64,000 nt of DNA from Coffea arabica (lineage: Eukaryota > Streptophyta > Magnoliopsida > Gentianales > Rubiaceae), in contig NC_092323.1 in the NCBI RefSeq assembly GCF_036785885.1, forward strand, positions 15,012,501 through 15,076,500, given 5' to 3'. A program made the translations under genes and the position numbers. Of the stretch, positions 20,669 to 33,626 are shown one piece after another. Numbering within the stretch: the stretch's first letter is position 1; each line of letters opens with the position of its first letter. The notes under the pieces were generated by a model. It worked only from the letters and a program-made list of their open reading frames with translations. It searched no databases and was not told the origin of the DNA.

Positions 20669-22461
20669 ACAGATGTTATTATTTGATAGCTGCTACAACC
20701 ACTTGGAACTTTTAATTTTCTGCAACCAATACTTTGGCATTTTGTTGCCTTCGGTTAGATCACTTGAAGTAGTGCATATGTCCAAGTTTGAGTTCGGCCT
20801 GATTACTTGAAGTATTGCTGTTATGATGAGTTATGCATTTTGTTTACTTTGACTAGATTACTCGGATTTAGCTGTCATCTAAGCCTTAGCTTTTTGTTAG
20901 TTCCAGCCAGATTAGTAGAAATACCAATCTGTAATTAGATATAAGCCTGAGGAAGTTATGGGGCCATCCACACGGATTTTGCGTTTGGTGTTTTCCAGTT
21001 GCTGTATTTGTTTGGATTAGGACTGCATGCCACTGTTGTTAATTAAATGGGGAGATTTGAACAGAAATTATGACAATACTTATATAAGTACATGAAATAT
21101 AAAAACTACTTCACTTGGGACTGCTACATTTATAATGTGATTGCAAAAAATAGCATGTAATGAGTCACAATATATATTAGTGTTGCGCTGCAATTGTTGG
21201 AGAGTTTAATTTTTGTTATGCACTACTAAGAACTGATATGCATTTCCTTTGATCTTTAATCTGCAGATGCCTCATGACCACACCACCGCAAAAGTTCATT
21301 TGGATGAAAACATGGAGATGCACTTCTGTATGACATACGTTGAGTGAAAAAAAAGTGGGAAGTGGAATCCAAACATCGCCACCGAGGCAAATTAGATGAA
21401 ACTGGCTGCCCACCTTAATTCCGTCTAGGGAAAGTAGTATGGTTGGACTGTCTACCATTCGAAATACACGTGTTTGAAGAGGATTTGACATGCATTTGCC
21501 AAATTAAAAGGTTTGCGACTCTCGGTCGAAACTGGAATTGGGTGGGACGAGAATAGGAGATACTTCTTGACCGATGAATCTCAGTGGGCCAATCTGCAAA
21601 TGGTAATAACCTATCCAACTTATAATTGTTATTGACAACAGAATTTGTTTTCATTTTTTTCCCATGATGCTTAATTCATAACTGCTGGGTTGACTTGTGA
21701 CTTGTTACTTGACTTTGTAATATTTTAAATGCAAATATGTAGGCTGCTATGGTAGAATAGGATGGATAGGTACTCGTTTGCTCACTTTTTAGTCTTGACT
21801 TTAACATATGAGATGTATGAGACTAGAAGGATTATTTTTTCAAATTGGAGAGAAGAATGAAGATTATCGGAACTTCAGATACCACCAGTGCGTCGACAAA
21901 TATTCGATACTATCTAAGATCTTGGAAGGAGAAACTGCCACTGGAATCCAGGCAACTTCTTCTGCATCTCCATCTTCGCGTGGGGCTCGACATATTCCAG
22001 TTATTCATTTCAGAGGGCAATCAAGTTTGCATTTTAGCGAGGAATTGCTCACTAGTAACCTAGATGTCGAATACTACGATTATGCTCCTAAAGTTGGAAG
22101 AAAGAGAGGATCGGCCAGTGTAGGGCCTACGACATCGGCACACAGATCTTGCCAGAGCAAGTCAAGCAGAAGTTTCGACAATCCATTCGTTGAGTGTGCC
22201 AACTCGCTCAACAACCTAGCCTCAGTGAAACTGCAGATTAAGGATCGTCGCTCCAACGACTCTGAGAAATATGATGTTACAATGGCAAATCAGGTTACAG
22301 AGTCGTTCGAAGGCGTGTCCAAAGGGAGGAAAGTCACAGCTCTTTTACAACTTCAGGATGACAAATGGTGTAAGACTTTCTTGACTATGGCACGTGATCT
22401 TCAGGAGTATTGGATTAACTCTCCGGAGGTTGCCCCACAGAAGGGGTCAGATCAAGAGTAG

Positions 22462-23712
22462 TTCCTATTTCCAACTTGAAATTTGATCCGTATAACCCAT
22501 ATTCAAAAAGATTCAACCAAAAATTACTTGCAAATGAAAGTTAAATTACTTTCTCTTCATAGAAATTTGTTTGAGCCACCTCATAGTGAGTTTAACAATC
22601 ATTGTTCTCTTAATTGAGTTCAACAATATTGAATATTGCATGTTAGGTACTTGTGCATTATCATATCCAATCACACTAATTATATATGGCCTCCTTTCTT
22701 TAGTAGTAATAGTTACTTGACATGTAAGATCTAACTTACATAATTGATAGATAAAAAATTAGCTGATCTGAGATCTCTACAATGTAGTTGTAGATGCAAC
22801 CGCAAAAAGTTGCTCATGGCTCAGAATGGTTGAATCTGCAATTGCATCGATCCCTCTTTCATGATTGGCGATCAACCTAAATATGTTTTTTCATGGTACT
22901 TCCATGTGCTACCCTATGAGTACTCAATACTTCTCTTTCTGTAATAGTCATTTTTGGCCATTTGACATATATGACCTAACTTACATAATTGGTAAAGCGT
23001 GATTGGTGATGGACACCCATTGAGTATTCACAATACTTTTCTTTTTTCTTTTATCGTCATCACATTCACTTGACATTTAACATATAAGACATGCATATTT
23101 GGTAGGTGGTGATTTGAGTAGAATAAAAGGACCAACAGAACAGAATCACATGTTGCTTCATGAATGTTGGATACTTTTTTCCTTGGATAAAGTAGGATGA
23201 CGGACAACAACCCTTATTTCATCTAAGAAATATGTAGAGGTGGAGCGCACCATTTTGCCCTCTGCGAGAGAAAAATCTTCGCTAGCATCGAAAAGGTTAC
23301 TTAAGATGAGTATCCAATCTATAATTGGTCGTTAATGTCTACATTACTCCCAAGCTGGCCTGTACTATAAAAGGGTTCAATTGCTAAAAAAAAAAAAATG
23401 TTGTTCAAGCGATAAAGTGTGACTACCTTAAAGTTAAGGGGCAAAAATGTTATTAACTCTATTTAAAAACCAAATGACAGCAAAAAGTAGGCGCGTGCCC
23501 CAACCACCAAATATCTCCTTCTTGAAGAAGAGGCAATCTGAAAAAGCAGGCTACAAAAGTACTTTCACTATTTATATGTTTTCTTTTTCATAAATTACAC
23601 CAAAAATACTTTACTGCGACTACTGGCTTTCTTCTTCACACATTCTCTCTCTAGGGTTCTACGTTGAGGACGAAGCAATCCATAAATACTCAGTCAATTG
23701 AAGTCAACAAAA
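22462..23712. other. Intergenic region with degenerate repeats; promoter and 5' UTR of RPN5
   Basis: A motif around ttgacat...taacttacataattg recurs, diverged, near 22717, 22962 and 23072, hinting at old local duplications. The last 250 bp should hold the RPN5 promoter and 5' UTR. No clear TATA box was seen there. Confidence 0.4.
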
Positions 23713-26700
23713 ATGGTAAATTAAATTTCGTCGAAGTTTTACAGTTTTGGTTCCACTGACTCAGATCTATTCATATTGTATTTTGATTTTTGGAAATTTT
23801 CTGTATTTAATTTGGGGTTTCTTCCCGGTGGTTTAGGAAGGGGTTGCGAATAGCAGCAATAGCAAATTGGACGAAAGAATTGAAGCTTTATTGAATGAGG
23901 AGAAGCAGATGAGGCAGAATGGCGACGTCGCCGGCACCAGAAAGGCCGTTACTGAGATTCTTCAGCTTTGCTTTGAAGCTCGCGCTTGGAAAACCCTAAA
24001 TGATCAGATTGTTCTCTTGTCCAAACGCCGAGGACAATTAAAACAGGTTTGGTTTCTTTCGTCTCCCTGTTTGTGGTTTAGAAATTTTAATTATACACGT
24101 GTCTAGAAATATAGATTTGGTTTCACATGAATAATAAGCATTTGTTGTTTATTTGTTCAGCTATAGGTTTTGTTTTTGAGTTAATTGGTTTCTTTTTAAT
24201 TTCGATGTTCTGTGTAAACTGAAATTGATTTGTCGGAAAAATGGTTGTTTGGTGACTTAAATTACCATACATGTAGATGTGAAAGGAAGGTTTTATTGGA
24301 TTATTGACTTAAAATCAGCTTTTTTTAGTGGGTGTGTACTTTGATTGGTTGACAGGTTTCTCTGGGGAAAATGTTAATGTGATTGGACAGTTTTGATCTT
24401 CAGTGCGCTCTGCGTTTCCTAGCTTTGATTGGTTTACTATGATTTTTGGTCCAAGTGATGGGAGATATGAATTAATTGTAGACATATTCACACGTTTATT
24501 TGATTTTTTTTGTGTATTCAGAACATGTTTATGAAAATATTCCAGGAGATATAATGTATGTAGATTGCAGAACTTTGAGCAAGCTAATGCTTTCTGTTTT
24601 AGTTGGTGTTTATTTACAATTGCAAAGCTAGCGGTGTTTGTAGATCAGGTGAATTAGTTGTAAGTTGGAGAATTTTGACTGCTTTAGGATTGTCGATTGG
24701 ATTTTTTAATATACCGAATTAGTTGGCCTTTTATAGCTTTCTTTGAATATGTATAGTTCAGGCAAAGATATTTGTAGCTGGGCGGAGGATCTATATTGAA
24801 CATGATGACAGAAGTTCCACAAAAGAATATATGTGTGTGCTTTTTCATGCATTCAAGTATTCTAAATAAGTTGGATCTTTATGCTTTACCTTGAAAGTAT
24901 GTCTTTTGAATTGATTTACTTTTGTGATGAAAATGGTTTTAGCGCAATTGCTTGGCTTCTTTACTCATGATTGTGGCTTGTTACACTGGTTTGAAGTACA
25001 GTGACTTGTTCCAGTTTGACAACCATACATATCTTGTAGTGGAAAAGTAAATTGATATGTCATGCTTTATCATAATCTCAATGACCCTGTTTCGAGTTCT
25101 TTTCATTCTATAAGATCAAGGATTACGGACAAATTTGTACTGGAGCAGAAGATTTTACTGGGTTTTGAAGTATAGTTATCTCAGATAAATTTATGGAACA
25201 GGAATGTACGGGATGGAACCCCTATTTCAATGGCTTGTAGACTTTTCATTGAGAAGTATTTGGCACATTTGTTAGTTATATTGGATTTAGGGGGCTATTT
25301 ATGACTTGCAACATTTGTTGTTGGCTCTCATGTAACTCTTCTGTAGGCAGTATGAAGCTCCTTTCTCGTGTTGCCCCCTGAGAACTCTGTGAAGAGTCAG
25401 AAGCTAAAAGTATGCTATCACTTGTTGTACTTATTTGAAGTTTGGAGAGAGAGAGAGAGAGTGTGTGTGTGTGGATCTTTAGGCACAGCATATAGCATGT
25501 TTGAGCAAAACATCCATACTCAGTGACAACTTTTTAAATTAAATATACTGTTAGTTGAGGCCACACTGTGTGTTAATATGAGTTTATGAACTTGGAAACG
25601 CTGTTTTCTGTTGGATCCCCTTAAAGAGATTGGGTATAATTCATTTCCTGCAAGCCATGGAAACATTGAATCAACCATTTTATAGTTGGGTTGATGGGGC
25701 CTTTTCATTCGCTGACTTTTCATTGACTTAAGCTGGATTCAGTCATAGCCAAGTGTAATTTCTATATTATTTTGGCTTCTGTGGGTGGATTTAAGTATGT
25801 TTACTGGTATCCACAGCTATCAACACTAGGTTGTGTAAAATCACTTTTTCTTTTTTTGAAGGTATGAGCACCTATTCTTAAGAGACCGTGGGATTGATTG
25901 TGTACTTTTCTTTCTTTTGCAAAGGATCAAAAGCTAAGATCGGAGTGAGATATTTTTGTGCCTTTCAAAAGTTTTATTTTAATAATGGGCACTTGAACAA
26001 ATTCTTGGTTAATGATCTGTTTTACTTAGGCATCAGGCGTGCCCTACTGTTGGAGTGTCCTTGTATTTTTCTTTTGCTCGTAGTTGTTCTTCTGTGCTTA
26101 GTCATATACCTTAGGAAGAGTAGTGTGTGTAAAGACAGAAACAGATATTCTTTCTGTAAATTCTAGTGTCACTATGAAGAGAGACAGTAACATCTGCATT
26201 GGATGGTTGTCGCTGTCTGGTAGTGCTGGCTTAGTAAGTTGTACATCTGAAATGATCCATCTACAATTTCAGTTTTTAACTTCAGTTTGATTTTTTTATT
26301 TTTTATTTTTTTGGTCTGTATGTGGTTCTAAACCACATCCTTTGCCAAAACCCCGAGTAATAGTTTCCAATCTGCCTTCCTTTTCTGCAGGCTGTACAAG
26401 CCATGGTTCAGCAGGCAATGCAATATATTGATCAGACACCAGACCTAGAAACGAAGATAGAGCTCATTAAGACTCTTAACAACGTATCTGCTGGGAAGGT
26501 GAATCAGTAGTTGAATTTGTAAATTGGTGACCTATTTATTTTTTGGAAACTTCTTTTCTTCATCTTACTCGGGTCGTTCTTGGTGACCCCGTAGATTTAC
26601 GTTGAGATAGAACGGGCTCGGTTGATCAAGAGACTTGCAAAGATCAAGGAAGACCAAGGATTGATTGCTGAGGCAGCTGATCTGATGCAAGAGATTGCGG

Positions 26701-29700
26701 TTAGTGTGCCAAGTTCCATATGTTTAGATATGTATCTAGATATATAGATGTTTGTTGTGTTTGGTTGTTGTGAACTGGGCATGCTGTTAATTTTGATTTT
26801 TTGTCAACGTGTTCCTTTTTCCTAATTAGTAGCAAATATGATGTTTCAGGTGGAAACTTTTGGTGCAATGGCGAAAACGGAGAAAATAGCTTTTATTCTT
26901 GAACAAGTACGCTTTAAACTCTTTCCATTACTTGTTCTTAAAGCCAGGACAGATATCAGGAACTTTGTGCACCATTTGATGTCACGATTTTGCAGGTTCG
27001 TCTTTGTTTAGATCGCAGGGATTATGTGCGTGCACAAATACTCTCAAGAAAGATCAGTCCAAGAGTTTTTGAAGCTGATACTTCAAAAGAAAAGAAAAAA
27101 CCCAAGGAAGGTGAAAATATAGTGGAAGAGGCTCCTGCTGATATTCCATCACTCTTGGAGTTGAAGCGAATCTACTATGAATTGATGATTCAGTATGGGT
27201 TCTTGATTGCCCTTTTACTACTGTCAGTTTTAGGCCTCTGTTGGTTTTTTGGTGTGAAAGAAGAAATTAAAACAAAAGCAGCTAAGAGAAGGCATTCGGC
27301 TGCCTGCTTTTAGTTGCTGTTTGGTGAATATCAATCTCTCTATCTCTCTCTCTCTCTCTCTGTGCCAAAGATAATGGGTTATAGTTTAATTTGATGAACC
27401 TTTAGCCAGTAGAGGTATTGTGCAACTGCAGTTAGATTATAAAATCATTGATAAGCTTTTAAAGGGTACTAATATTCGAGTGGAACTTCAGCAATTCTAG
27501 CTAATTAGTGATATTGGGGGCTTCAAGTAGTTCTGCTGGCAATGCTTTCAAAGCAATGCGTTGTGTTCTTTTTAGCAGTTTTTGAGATGACAAAAGGTTG
27601 TGGCCTTGGATACTTTACTATGTTCTGATGTTTGGTAACTTTTCACTGCCAGTCTCATAAATTTGCAAACAATTGTAGCAATCATGTGACGTTTTAATAA
27701 GATCTCTATCAGAGAGTCCACCCCACCTCTAAAGAATGATTAAAAGTATTCATAGTTCATAAGACATTCATATCCTTATTTGAAGAAAATCAACATCAAG
27801 GACCAATTTGATCATTTTACAAATTCTAAGCCCCTCTTAATTGACTGAAGGTTGCCATAATCAGTATGGGAGGCGACTGTAATATTGCTTGGAGCTTGAG
27901 CAAGTACATGAATTTGAAAAAGGAAATATGCCTGTACTTTTGTAACCATTATTAGGACTGCACCCTAGGTAAGTTTCGAATTTGGTTTATGCAGTAGCGT
28001 GACAAACAGTGAAACGCGTGAAGTGGTGCTTTCCTGATTTTTAGGCAGTTTTGAACTCATTGAGATTGAGTCTGGTGTTGTGATACATTGAGTGTGTCTC
28101 ATAATGGTGTCTTTTATGTACGGTTTTGATAGCTGTATATCTTTTACCTGACAGGTAACATGGTCATAATTCAAAAATTTGTTGGCAAATAGTTTCCAAA
28201 ACCAACCTGTCTGCTTACTATTTCAATCTTATCTGTATAGGTACCATTCACATAGCAATGATTATCTTGAAATATGCCGCTGTTACAAGGCAATATATGA
28301 CATCCCCTCTGTTAAAGAGGACCCTACACAATGGGTTCCGGTAAAGGACCTCTTCCATGAACATATCTTTATTCTACTTGATTAGATATTGTGTCATAAA
28401 TTAAAGATTGGTTGACAGTTGAACAGATTTTCTTTCAGCTCTGCTGATCTCTTTCATTACCATCATTTGTGCAGGTGCTTAGGAAAATATGCTGGTATTT
28501 GGTGCTTTCACCACATGATTCTATGCAGTCAAGTCTTCTTAACTCAACTTTGGAGGACAAAAATCTTTCAGAAATTCCTCATTTTAGGTTTGTCCTGTAT
28601 AAGATTTTTCAGTTTCCTCTGTTTTCCTTGTGGCCTACTCTTGTCTGTGCTGCATCTGAGTTACACTAATTTGGGCCTGATTCTGTGATAAGGCTGCTTT
28701 TGAAACAATTGATTACAATGGAGGTCATCCAGTGGACAGCCTTGTGGAATACATTTAAAGAAGAGTTTGACAATGAGCAGAACATGCTTGGTGGCTCCTT
28801 AGCTGATAAAGCAGCTGAGGACCTTAGACTCAGAGTAATAGAACACGTAATTTCCTGGAAATCTTTAATCTATGTGATATGTCTAATTTTCATAATGACT
28901 ACACCCCCTGAATTTACTGCTGTTATAGCAGTCTGTTGTCTCTTTTGATTTTCTTAGTAAATCAATGATCACTAATCTACAGAAGTATTCTTGCAATGCA
29001 GAATATCCTTGTTGTCTCAAAGTATTATTCACGAGTAACCTTGAAGAGACTTGCAGATTTACTGTGTCTAAGTATCCAGGTTTGTTTCATTTCTTGTAAC
29101 ACTAGTAGTTCCATCTGCATTTGTTTAAAAAAAATAGAAGTTACGGATGGCTATAAAACTACCGTGAAGTATTAGGGGTAGTTATAAAACTACCTTGATA
29201 TTCCATTAATTTTGTGTGAGAGGTTTGTCCAATTTCATCTTTCATTACATGGGTTGTGTTGGTGTTTTCAGTGTTATGATTTGTGGTAGTTTCTTAGTGG
29301 TTGATGAATTGGGGGTTAAAAAACTTCATTAACATCAGACTCATGCTTTATATATAGAAAGATATTATACTTTGTTCCCCATTCCTGCAGAAAGTAAATC
29401 AATTCTAGTTATAATTTTTATGTACTTGCAGCAAACTTGTTATTCCTCAGCGACGCCCCCCCCCAAAACAACAACAAAAAAACAAAAGCAAAAATCTTCT
29501 TTCTTTTTTGTACATCTTGTGGTTTTTACACTTAAGCTGTTTCATATGGTGATATAAATAATGATGATGGTGACAAAAACAATACTGGTGAATGAAATCT
29601 TCCTTTTATGTGAAAATTCCTTTTTCTTTTGAATGGAAATGATTGAACTGATGATGTGCTGGACATGGATTGCTAGGGCTTACGTCTCACCAGGTGTTGC

Positions 29701-31890
29701 TTTATGTCAAATAACCTTCCTTCTCTCTTCCAATTTTTTTTCCCTTTTGTCCTTTCTTTCCCCATTTCTCCTATGGTCTTGTGCTAGCAGCTGCGCAATG
29801 TGGTTAACAAAACACGGATTATTGCTGTATCAACTCTACTGGGTTCTAATTATTTTTCAACTTCATTTGTAAGATGAGTTTAATCAGGATTCTGGATCAT
29901 TTTGTGTTTGGTCAGTAAGAAGCTTCTAATAAATATTAATTGCCCATGCCCATACCATACGATTTGTTTCTGTAACTTGAACTTGAAATTAAGATGAAAA
30001 AATTGTTTGACATGATATATGATACATTGTTCAAGTTAATGACAGAATTTTCTGAGTATTTTGGTTTTAAAGATGTTTGGCATGATACGTCAATTAAACT
30101 TTTTTCTTGTGCTGAACTGTAGAACAGTTATGAATGTAATAATGTGAAAAAGTCTTAACACCAAAGAGAATGGCTTAGTTTTGTAGTAGGTGCATGTTTT
30201 GGTTCTTTTCTGAAACTGCATACTGGATGTATGTTGAAATCAGTTTAAAGTGCCCTTATTTCACCTAAGTATCTATACATGCTTTTGAGCCATTTCATGT
30301 CTCTCATGGTTTATGACGTGCACCTAGAATTTCTTATATTCATTTCAGCTGTGTTATATATAGAGACTAGGATGGTAAACCACCACCCCCCCCCCCTTTT
30401 TCGTCCTTCCCTATACCAATTGAAAAGAAAGCCTTAAACTTGCTGCTATTGTGCTATAGGAAGAATTTATGATGGAAATTCTGTACCCTCCAAATCTCTA
30501 TTTAATTTATCATCTGCTATCCTCTTCCTGCACATATAATAGACTTTATGGTGCTTGGTTACTTTATGTCTTTCCTCTTTCAAGACCCTTACAAACTTTA
30601 ATTCCAATTCATTTGTCCCTCATGCTTTTTAAAGCTGGGATGATTGTAGATTTAGCCCCCAAAGTTCTTGACTGGTTTCCATTTTGGTTCCTGTGTTTCA
30701 GCTGAACACTTTTACTTGCTTATATTATGTAATTGTTCCTATGTAGGCCCTTGTGTTTAAATTTTGAAACATCTGGTGCCATTTGTTTTTGTAACTATGG
30801 ATGTTGGTATATTTTAGCCGTATCAAATAGAATCATGGAAACTCTAGTGATCAAGCATGTTGAACATGGAAACATGAGATGTAAGTGCCATGAAACCAAA
30901 CATGAAGGGCCAAAAGGATTTCTTTGGATCATGATGGACCTGGACTGGATTGTAACAAAGGAGAAAAAGTGGGATGCTAGCATTTTTTTCTCAGATTTTC
31001 TCCTGTTTCACTGCTTTAGCAGTACAGACTTTTCCATCGTTCATCCTACTGCATACTCTATATAGAAGCATATACTGTACCCCATCATCATATATGCATA
31101 ATGCAGTTCTGCAAAGGCATTTACCCTGCATAATGAACCCTTGGTAGGTCCTTTTTATCTGAATTTACCTTTTAAACCGGGCTTTGTGGTTTTGGGATAT
31201 CTATGTGCCTATAAGCTTTAGAGGGCTATGTCATAATTATTCAGTGATTCAGATCTATTATATCTAGTTGTCCTCTTTTGCCTGGTGTTTCCATTTTTTC
31301 CCATTCAATTACATGATCTGTCCTTTCTTTTTCCATCCTTCGTGCAAGAAATCCTTTTGCAAGATTTTGTTTTTCACTTCACCAAGTAGAACTCCCTTTG
31401 GGAGTTAACTTTACAGCAATCTTCTTTTTTTTTTTTCAAATCAAAGAACCCGTAATTTCTTACTGTCTGGTAACTGTATTTTGGTTATTTAGCCAATATT
31501 TGCATAGAAAGAGTGTCGTTATACAATTGAAACCCTGGCCGTGTTTCTTTTACAGTCTCGGAAGATTTGCAGTTTTCTTGAAAATGTGATTTTGCAGATA
31601 TTTCGAACACATTGTTTTCGTCGTCTTCTCTAATGTTATACGTGTTTCTATTCGATTTCTCCCTATTGCAGGAGGCTGAGAAGCATCTGTCAGATATGGT
31701 TGTCTCCACAGCACTGGTTGCAAAGATTGACAGGCCACTGGGAGTAGTCTGTTTCCAAAAAGCAAAAGATAGCAATGATATCTTGAATTCATGGGCTATG
31801 AATTTAGAAAAGCTTCTTGATCTTGTGGAAAAGAGTTGCCATCAAATTCACAAGGAGACGATGGTTCACAAAGCTGTCTTGAAAGCTTGA
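23713..31890 (+). CDS. RPN5: 26S proteasome lid subunit RPN5 (non-ATPase subunit 12)
   Basis: A scaffold subunit of the 19S regulatory particle lid, needed for degradation of ubiquitinated proteins. Eleven coding exons: 23713-23715 (the ATG alone), 23837-24046, 26391-26498, 26595-26699, 26850-26906, 26996-27192, 28241-28340, 28475-28587, 28693-28846, 29002-29079 and 31672-31890. They total 1,344 nt, 447 aa, close to the usual 440-445. Recognisable blocks in order: [79 protein letters not shown], then the C-terminal PCI region from about residue 300, and [16 protein letters not shown] at the end. Frames and phases close exactly across all junctions, so the gene looks intact. Introns 2 and 10 exceed 2 kb. 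Confidence 0.96.
27332..27361. repeat. (TC)n microsatellite in RPN5 intron 6
   Basis: CT-rich run, interrupted once by TATC, within the intron after the sixth exon. Confidence 0.85.
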
Positions 31891-33288
31891 ATACATGCTG
31901 ACATCATGACATCCGCGTAAGATTTTATCTGTGACTTTTGTTGGGAATGCATTTGGCGATTACTTTTGCATGTTACAGAGATATGTCCAATAATGTGAGA
32001 TTGTAATTACATCCTCGCAGGTTGGCGTTGGGGTCCCTTTTGGCAATATTTGCCTGAGAACATGTTGGACTTGAATTCTAGCCGAAAAGCTATGCGTGAA
32101 TTTTTTCCTTCTGCAGATTGGTGCTGATGCTTCTACATGTTTCTGCCGAGCCTTCTGTGATGCTTTGTATCTGTTTCGCGATTTATTCATTATCACAAAA
32201 AACTTCTACACTTTAGTGCTTAGGAATCGCTTGGTATTGGCGCCTGTACTCCTTTTTGCACATTTAACTTGCGAATTAGGGCCTCAAAATCATATTTTAT
32301 CTCATGATCCATTACTGTTTCAAGTGTTTTTCATGTTCTTGTTTATACCGGTGTCGGGATCGAGATTTGGATACGGATCTTCAATTCGCCATCACAAACT
32401 GATTTTTGTTTAATGATTTAGTGGCCTTTAACGCTTTGCAAGAGGCTGTATCGAGAGTTACTGGTAGTTTTCGAAGGCTTCTTTCCACTAGTGGCTGTTA
32501 CGTTTTTGCATTAGCTCTTGAAACTTCTGTTGCGTCTGGAGAAATCTCAATTCCATTTTCTCATGAAACAAAAAGGCGTTCCACATACTGATACAGAACA
32601 GGAGCAAACCACCCACCAACTTTGCCTGGCAATTCAAAGCCTACAACAATAAGTAAACACTTTTGGCAATGTGACACGCTCGTATGCTTTTCAGGTCAAA
32701 ATACAATCTGGGGTATACTTTCGAGGCTATTTCAAATATGAAACGTGGAAAAACTATAGAGACTATTTATCGAATTTTTCCCTTCTTTATTTACACCGAA
32801 GTAAAAGTGTAAAATCCCAAATTGCTCGACTTGTGGTTTTGTACTGCATATAGCTTTTTGTTTTCCCTATCAATTAGTGTCCTTTGCCCTTATTATTTTA
32901 CGGAAAGTGCTCGGTTTCAATAAAAACTAAGCGAGTTATTCAAAGTTTTGATCAATAGGTAGGGAAAATGGATGAAAATCTCATAGTTGTACGATTCTCA
33001 TGGATGAGAAATTGTACAATGAGGAGCCCTCCTAATGATCATACGAGAACACAGGATCCAATATTCAAAAAGATGTTCATGTCCCCTGTTCAATGTATTA
33101 TGCAATCCGTGCAGTTCACCGCAGCAATCAAGTTTAGCCCTTTGAAGCCACTTACCAACTGTTTACACATATCCTTCCTTTGCTGTCTGCTGCAATTTCT
33201 GCTGAAGAACACTGCTGACTTCTCATTGTTGATGCTTTTTCCCTGATGCTTTCTCATATTTGGTGAGCAATTCCTGTAGTGCTTGGGC
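31891..33288. other. Downstream region of RPN5
   Basis: Likely 3' UTR directly after the stop, then sequence without recognisable genes. Open frames near 32.1-33.2 kb show no domain. Confidence 0.4.
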
Positions 33289-33626
33289 TTCTATATCATT
33301 TTAAATAACTGAGAAACACAGAAAATATTTCCCCATTTCTTTATCTACTTTTATAGCTTCTACTCTTTCAAATTAACATGCATACTTTATAAGAGAATAT
33401 AAAAGAAAAATGCAGTAATCCTAATTTAAACTGTACAGAATTTGTGAAAAAGATTCCATCTTTCATACTTTATAAGTGACAAAAGAAGAAGCTTTTAAAG
33501 TACTTGGTTCTGTCATGAATACCTACCTATTCTTGACAACCATTTATCATTTCAAGAACTTAGCAGAGTAGACCTTAATATATAAGGTGCAATATAGAAA
33601 TAGTATGCATCTCAAGACCTGCTTAA

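Larger units (their letters stand above)
17662..22461 (+). pseudogene. Myb/SANT-like domain gene, split and possibly broken
   Basis: Three pieces together resemble a plant Myb/SANT-like protein, a family related to PIF/Harbinger ORF1. Piece A (to 17856, donor GTTAGT) has IWDLYTCECQ and later LKQFCNQFENQ. Piece B (about 21492-21602, donor GTAATA) encodes LKGLRLSVETGIGWDENRRY, matching the family's GxGWD block. Piece C (about 21853-22461, 203 codons with stop) starts KNEDYRNFRYHQCVDKYSIL and has ETATG, then a serine-rich basic middle and a C-terminal helix region. An upstream stop and a phase mismatch between A and B suggest a missing exon or a pseudogene. The 3.6-kb gap holds a solo LTR. Piece C is an uninterrupted 600-bp frame, so expression is possible. 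Confidence 0.5.

Noticed and set aside
30382-30398. Poly(C) run as a possible structured element
   Set aside because: A simple homopolymer in the long RPN5 intron 10; no further structure seen.
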